Shown: positions 31,266 through 34,204 of the stretch, piece after piece
Layout: each line of letters opens with the position of its first letter
How positions within the stretch are numbered: position 1 is the first letter of the stretch
Source of the DNA: Elusimicrobiota bacterium
GTDB taxonomy: Bacteria > Elusimicrobiota > Elusimicrobia > JACQPE01
Length of the DNA stretch: 34,204 nucleotides
Assembly (NCBI GenBank): GCA_016205025.1
Contig: JACQJO010000079.1
Coordinates: 1-34,204 of the forward strand
Direction of reading: 5' to 3'
Made by a program: the position numbers and the translations under genes
Notes under the pieces: model-generated
Told to the model about the DNA's origin: nothing
The model's input: only the letters and a program-made list of their open reading frames with translations
Databases searched by the model: none

Positions 31266-31667
31266 TCACGGCTTGCCGATCAATTCTTCGACCTTTTGGT
31301 AAAGCCGGACCGAATCAGTGGGCTTGGCAAGATATCCGTTGGCTCCTAATTTATAAAGCTTGTTGACATCATTGACCTGGTTAACCGTGGTCAACATTAA
31401 AACAGCCATGCTCCTGGTAATGGGCGCGGCTCGAAGCGCCTGCAAAACCTCCCAGCCGTCTTTGCCCCCCGGCATATTGATGTCCAAAATCACCAAGTTC
31501 GGCTTGCGAAACCAAGCCACGCTCAATCCTTCGGCCCCATCCTTGGCCTTGTAAACCTTATAGCCGCGCTGTTCCAGGGACAAGGAGATTGTTTCTAAAA
31601 ACATCTCCTCATCGTCCACCACCAAAACGGTTTTCTTTGACTTAAATAATCGATCCCATAGTCCCAT
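31266..31667 (-). CDS. Stand-alone CheY-like response regulator
   Basis: 133 residues from the ATG at 31667 (RBS GGGGG); the frame extends to 31733 without homology and into the rpiB promoter. Receiver residues: VVDDEEM acidic pair, phospho-Asp in LVILDINMPGG, Thr in LMLTTVN, Lys in YLAKPT. No output domain, so it works by protein contact. No kinase nearby. Confidence 0.9.
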   Translation of the reverse strand: MGLWDRLFKSKKTVLVVDDEEMFLETISLSLEQRGYKVYKAKDGAEGLSVAWFRKPNLVILDINMPGGKDGWEVLQALRAAPITRSMAVLMLTTVNQVNDVNKLYKLGANGYLAKPTDSVRLYQKVEELIGKP

Positions 31668-31725
31668 TGATGCCCCCAAGAGTAGAAGGTTATCAGAAAA
31701 TGGATAATAGTTCCAGGTTGCCGAT

Positions 31726-32178
31726 ATGGCCATAAAAAAAATCGCGGTGGGCGCCGATCACGCCGGCTGGAAATTAAAAGAAACGCTGGCCCGGTTTCTT
31801 AAGCGGCGCAAGGTGGTTGTCATTGACGCCGGCACGCATCAAGACACCGCCAGGGTTGATTACCCGGATTACGCCAAAATCGTGGCCCGCGCGGTCGCGG
31901 CCGGCAAGGCGGATATAGGGATTCTTTGTTGCGGCACCGGCATCGGCATGTCCATCGCGGCTAATAAAATCCGGAGAACGCGCGCGGCCGTTGTCTGGAA
32001 CAAAAAATCGGCCGCTTTGGCCCGCGAGCACAATGGCGCCAATATTGTGTGTTTCGGCGCTCGCTTGATGAGCGAGCGCGCGGCCGAGGAATCTCTGGAC
32101 GTGTTCCTTAAAACAACGCCTTCGAAAGAGTCGCGTCATCGCCAACGAATCGCTAAAATAGCCAAGTTGGAACAATGA
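31726..32178 (+). CDS. rpiB: Ribose-5-phosphate isomerase B
   Basis: 150 residues. IAVGADHAGWKLKE at the N-terminus, DYPDYAKIVARAV, the active-site loop GILCCGTGIGMSIAANK with the catalytic Cys, and HNGANIVCFGARL. Interconverts ribulose- and ribose-5-phosphate in the pentose phosphate pathway; the nearby transketolase gene fits. Stop overlaps the next start by 4 bases. Confidence 0.95.
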   Translation: MAIKKIAVGADHAGWKLKETLARFLKRRKVVVIDAGTHQDTARVDYPDYAKIVARAVAAGKADIGILCCGTGIGMSIAANKIRRTRAAVVWNKKSAALAREHNGANIVCFGARLMSERAAEESLDVFLKTTPSKESRHRQRIAKIAKLEQ

Positions 32179-32582
32179 TGAAAAAAACTCTCGCCCTGTT
32201 CGCCTTATTCGCTTTATTCGCCTCTCCGGCTTCAATCCAAACGCTGGCTGACGCGCGGCGCGCCTACGGTCAAAAAGAATATGAGAAGGCTTTCGCCATG
32301 CTGGAATCCCTTGCTCAAAGCGATGGGCGCAATTCGGAAGTTCACCTTCTTTTGGGCCATGTCTCATCGAAACTGGGAAAATGGGACAAGGCCATCCAAT
32401 CGTTCGAGGAAACAACGCGCCTTGACCCGGAGTCGGTGGCGGCTTATCTACAGCTAGGTTTTCTTTACGAAAAAAGAAAAGACAATGTTAAGGCGGCCGA
32501 AGCCTGGGCCAAGGTTCTTTCCCTGGCCAAAAACGAAAAAACCCGCGAACTGGCCCAAAAACACCTGAACAACTTAAAGTGA
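32175..32582 (+). CDS. Secreted TPR-repeat protein
   Basis: 135 residues. A signal peptide built from a tandem ALF repeat (LALFALFALFASPA), then about three TPR units (ARRAYGQKEYEKAFAMLESL; HLLLGHVSSKLGKWDKAIQSF; AYLQLGFLYEKRKDNVKAAE). Periplasmic adaptor by type. Overlaps the next gene by 4 bases (GTGA). Confidence 0.8.
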   Translation: MMKKTLALFALFALFASPASIQTLADARRAYGQKEYEKAFAMLESLAQSDGRNSEVHLLLGHVSSKLGKWDKAIQSFEETTRLDPESVAAYLQLGFLYEKRKDNVKAAEAWAKVLSLAKNEKTRELAQKHLNNLK

Positions 32583-33214
32583 ACGCTTCCTTTCCCTTTG
32601 CCTGCCCTGAGCGTAGTCGAAGGGTCGCCTCTTTCGCCTTTGTCGCCTCTTTCGCCTTTTCTTCCTGCTCAAGCGTTCCCCGCAGCGCGGCAAGGCAAGA
32701 TTTTGATTTCTCCAAAATTCGCGCCGTTAAAGTGCAAGCCAAGGAAAACCTGGCGCCCTTGATTTCGCGGGAACTGCTGCTTAAAGGCATCACCCCGCAC
32801 GCTTCGCAGTCTCAAGGCTCCCCGGCGAGCGTGATATTAAAAGTGGCTTTAAGCCAGATGCAGCCCGAAAAACGCTATATCGTTCAAACAACTAAAAAAA
32901 CGCTGACCCAGCAAACGAGCGCCTCCGAAAACGCTTCTCAAACTTCAAGCACGGTTCAGTTCACGGAGGAAGCCGGGCATCAGCCGATTGAGGTTTCGGG
33001 TTCGCTTCCCTACACCCAAGCCGTCTGGAACGCGCCGGACGCCAAATTGATCGCCACCTACGCCCAGGTGCTCCTTTCGGGGGAACTAATGGCCCGCGAT
33101 TCCGGCGAAATTTTGTGGGCCGGAACCTACTCCTATGAAGGCGTGGACAGCGAAAGCGCTCTAGAGGGAGCCGTGCGCGGATTGATACGCGAGATCCCTT
33201 TTGACCGCCGTTAA
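32579..33214 (+). CDS. Lipoprotein of unknown function with repeat-derived signal peptide
   Basis: 211 residues from a GTG in a GTGA overlap. The signal peptide contains CPERSRR, the translated form of a dispersed repeat, then VASFAF twice (18-bp tandem), then the lipobox AFSSC. The mature part starts SSVPRSA and has mixed strands (ASVILKVALSQMQPEKRYIV, LIATYAQVLLSGELMARDSG, ILWAGTYSYEG), like small outer-membrane lipoproteins of the LptE/DUF4136 type; family not certain. Confidence 0.72.
   Translation: MNASFPFACPERSRRVASFAFVASFAFSSCSSVPRSAARQDFDFSKIRAVKVQAKENLAPLISRELLLKGITPHASQSQGSPASVILKVALSQMQPEKRYIVQTTKKTLTQQTSASENASQTSSTVQFTEEAGHQPIEVSGSLPYTQAVWNAPDAKLIATYAQVLLSGELMARDSGEILWAGTYSYEGVDSESALEGAVRGLIREIPFDRR
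32605..32624. repeat. Dispersed repeat CCCTGAGCGTAGTCGAAGGG
   Basis: An imperfect palindrome well known from many bacterial genomes (recollection), here encoding PERSRR in frame within the lipoprotein signal peptide. Confidence 0.75.
32625..32660. repeat. 18-bp tandem duplication in signal peptide
   Basis: Two copies of TCGCCTCTTTCGCCTTTK, encoding VASFAF twice and forming the hydrophobic core. Related wording (GCCTTTGTCGCC) also occurs near 30071 beside the PTPS gene. Confidence 0.7.
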
Positions 33215-33223
33215 TTGAATAAA

Positions 33224-34204
33224 ATGAGCCTAGCCATGATCGCCGCCGATAAAAAAGAGCTTTTGAAGTCTTGCGCTAATTGGATGCGCCGTCATTCCAT
33301 CATGGCCACCGCTGAAGCGGGCTCGGGGCATCCTAGTACCTGCCTTTCGGCTGCGGATTTAATTTCTGCTATTTTTTTTGAGGCGATGCGTTACGACCCG
33401 CAAAACCCGAAAAACCCGGACAACGACCGCTTCGTTCTGTCCAAGGGCCACGCGGCGCCCATTCTTTACGCCGCCTGGTCTTTAGCCGGCGTCATCCCAA
33501 CCAAAGAGCTTTTGAACCTGCGCAAAATAACAAGCAATCTGGAAGGCCACCCCACCCCCCATTTCTCCCACGCGGAGGGGGCCACCGGATCGCTCGGCCA
33601 AGGGCTCTCCATCGCCACAGGAATCGCTTTGGCCGGCAGGCTGGATAAACGCGATTACCGGGTTTACGCGCTCTTAGGCGACGGTGAAATCATGGAAGGC
33701 GCTGTTTGGGAGGCGGCCGCTCTGGCGGCGCATTACAAGCTCGACCACTTGATCGCGGTCGTCGACGTCAACCGCCTGGGTCAAAGCCAACAGACTTCGC
33801 TCGGCCATGACACGGCCGCTTACAAAAAACGTTTCGAGGCGTTCGGCTGGACCGCCGTGACCATTGACGGACACAACTTCACCAAAATTCTAGAGAGCCT
33901 GCGGGCCGCTCAAGCAAATCAGGAAAAACCTTTTGTTATCGTGGCCAAAACGCTCAAAGGCAAAGGCGTTTCTTTTATCGAAAACAAGGACGGATGGCAC
34001 GGCAAACCGCTTAAAAAAGGAGAGGAGCTTGAAAAAGCCCTCACGGAACTCCAAGGCGAGGAACCGCCGATCCCGGTAGCGATGCGCGTGCCTGTGGGGT
34101 CTGGGGTCAGGGGTCAGGGGTCAGAAATAAAAGAAAAAAACTACTCTTTCCCCCTCACCCCTCACCCCTCACCCCTCACCCCTCACCCTTATAAAGTCGG
34201 TGAC
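33224..34204 (+). CDS. Transketolase, N-terminal half (runs off window)
   Basis: 327 codons to the window edge, read by hand. Thiamine-diphosphate domain: IMATAEAGSGHPSTCLSAAD, FVLSKGHAAPILYA, EGHPTPHFSHAEGATGSLGQG, the ThDP/Mg motif LLGDGEIMEGAVWEA, VDVNRLGQSQ, and the linker KTLKGKGVSFIENKDGWHGK. After it the frame passes through a heptamer-repeat insert and resumes with YKVGD, the usual start of the pyrimidine-binding domain. Moves two-carbon units in the pentose phosphate pathway. Start ATG 33224 lies 9 bp after the lipoprotein stop. Confidence 0.92.
   Translation, partial: MSLAMIAADKKELLKSCANWMRRHSIMATAEAGSGHPSTCLSAADLISAIFFEAMRYDPQNPKNPDNDRFVLSKGHAAPILYAAWSLAGVIPTKELLNLRKITSNLEGHPTPHFSHAEGATGSLGQGLSIATGIALAGRLDKRDYRVYALLGDGEIMEGAVWEAAALAAHYKLDHLIAVVDVNRLGQSQQTSLGHDTAAYKKRFEAFGWTAVTIDGHNFTKILESLRAAQANQEKPFVIVAKTLKGKGVSFIENKDGWHGKPLKKGEELEKALTELQGEEPPIPVAMRVPVGSGVRGQGSEIKEKNYSFPLTPHPSPLTPHPYKVGD
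34096..34185. repeat. Heptamer tandem repeat pair inside transketolase
   Basis: Four GGGGTC(A/T) heptamers (34096-34123), an A-rich spacer, then five CCCCTCA heptamers (34151-34185). The arms are nearly complementary (one mismatch per unit), so they could form a long hairpin. The frame is kept across the insert. Confidence 0.75.

Noticed and set aside
34096..34185. Possible CRISPR-like or intergenic array of heptamers
   Set aside because: Units are 7 bp with no spacers and lie inside an open transketolase frame.

Overview
The window looks like a chromosomal segment of a free-living Gram-negative bacterium from a poorly cultured lineage. An Elusimicrobiota- or Omnitrophota-like genome fits best, but this is inference from style: giant secreted Ig/FN3 proteins ending in a FlgD/type-IX-like C-terminal domain, a PorV-like outer-membrane protein, tail-fibre-like secreted proteins, and in-frame dispersed repeats. 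No ribosomal or other marker gene fixes the taxonomy.

Region 1 (1-12.7 kb, minus strand) is a cell-surface/secretion block. A sigma70-like promoter leads into a cyclic-di-GMP-I (GEMM) riboswitch with an overlapping intrinsic terminator. It is followed by a tail-fibre-like secreted protein, an outer-membrane barrel-like protein, a frameshifted Ig-domain protein ending in an M15-like peptidase domain, a secreted protein of unknown function, a 1958-residue multidomain secreted protein and a PorV-like barrel that runs off the window. Two intercistronic leaders in this block share a two-hairpin motif with compensatory changes. Next come a degenerate OmpR-type regulator (12.8-13.5 kb), a decayed Myb/SANT-like fragment and an intact tyrosine recombinase beside tRNA-Glu(CUC).

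Region 2 (15.15-28.0 kb) is a probable integrated island of about 12.8 kb, bounded by 36-bp direct copies of the 5' half of tRNA-Glu and carrying a truncated integrase at its left edge. Its left and central part holds a disulfide-reductase-like flavoprotein, a His-rich secreted protein, a TVP38/VTT membrane protein, a DUF547 protein, a family-2 glycosyltransferase, a PqqD-radical SAM-SPASM-ArsM fusion, a PiT permease and a GT-C glycosyltransferase. A divergent ECF sigma factor and zinc-finger anti-sigma follow. Four copies of one promoter pattern (CTGTAACATT, 14 nt, CAC-T/A-rich hexamer) precede the GT-C, PiT and DUF547 genes and the anti-sigma gene, so most of the island appears to be one ECF regulon for metalloid handling or organometalloid synthesis. 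The right end is a MerR-controlled mercury module: merR, a MerT-MerP fusion and a CopZ-like Fe-S metallochaperone.

Region 3 (28.0-34.2 kb) is housekeeping chromosome: a matrixin-like protease, an EamA transporter, a pterin trio (FolB-like, QueD/PTPS-like, pteridine-reductase-like SDR), a CheY-like receiver, RpiB, a TPR protein, a lipoprotein and the N-terminal half of transketolase. Short dispersed repeats are embedded in frame in several genes here, including within a lipoprotein signal peptide and the transketolase linker.
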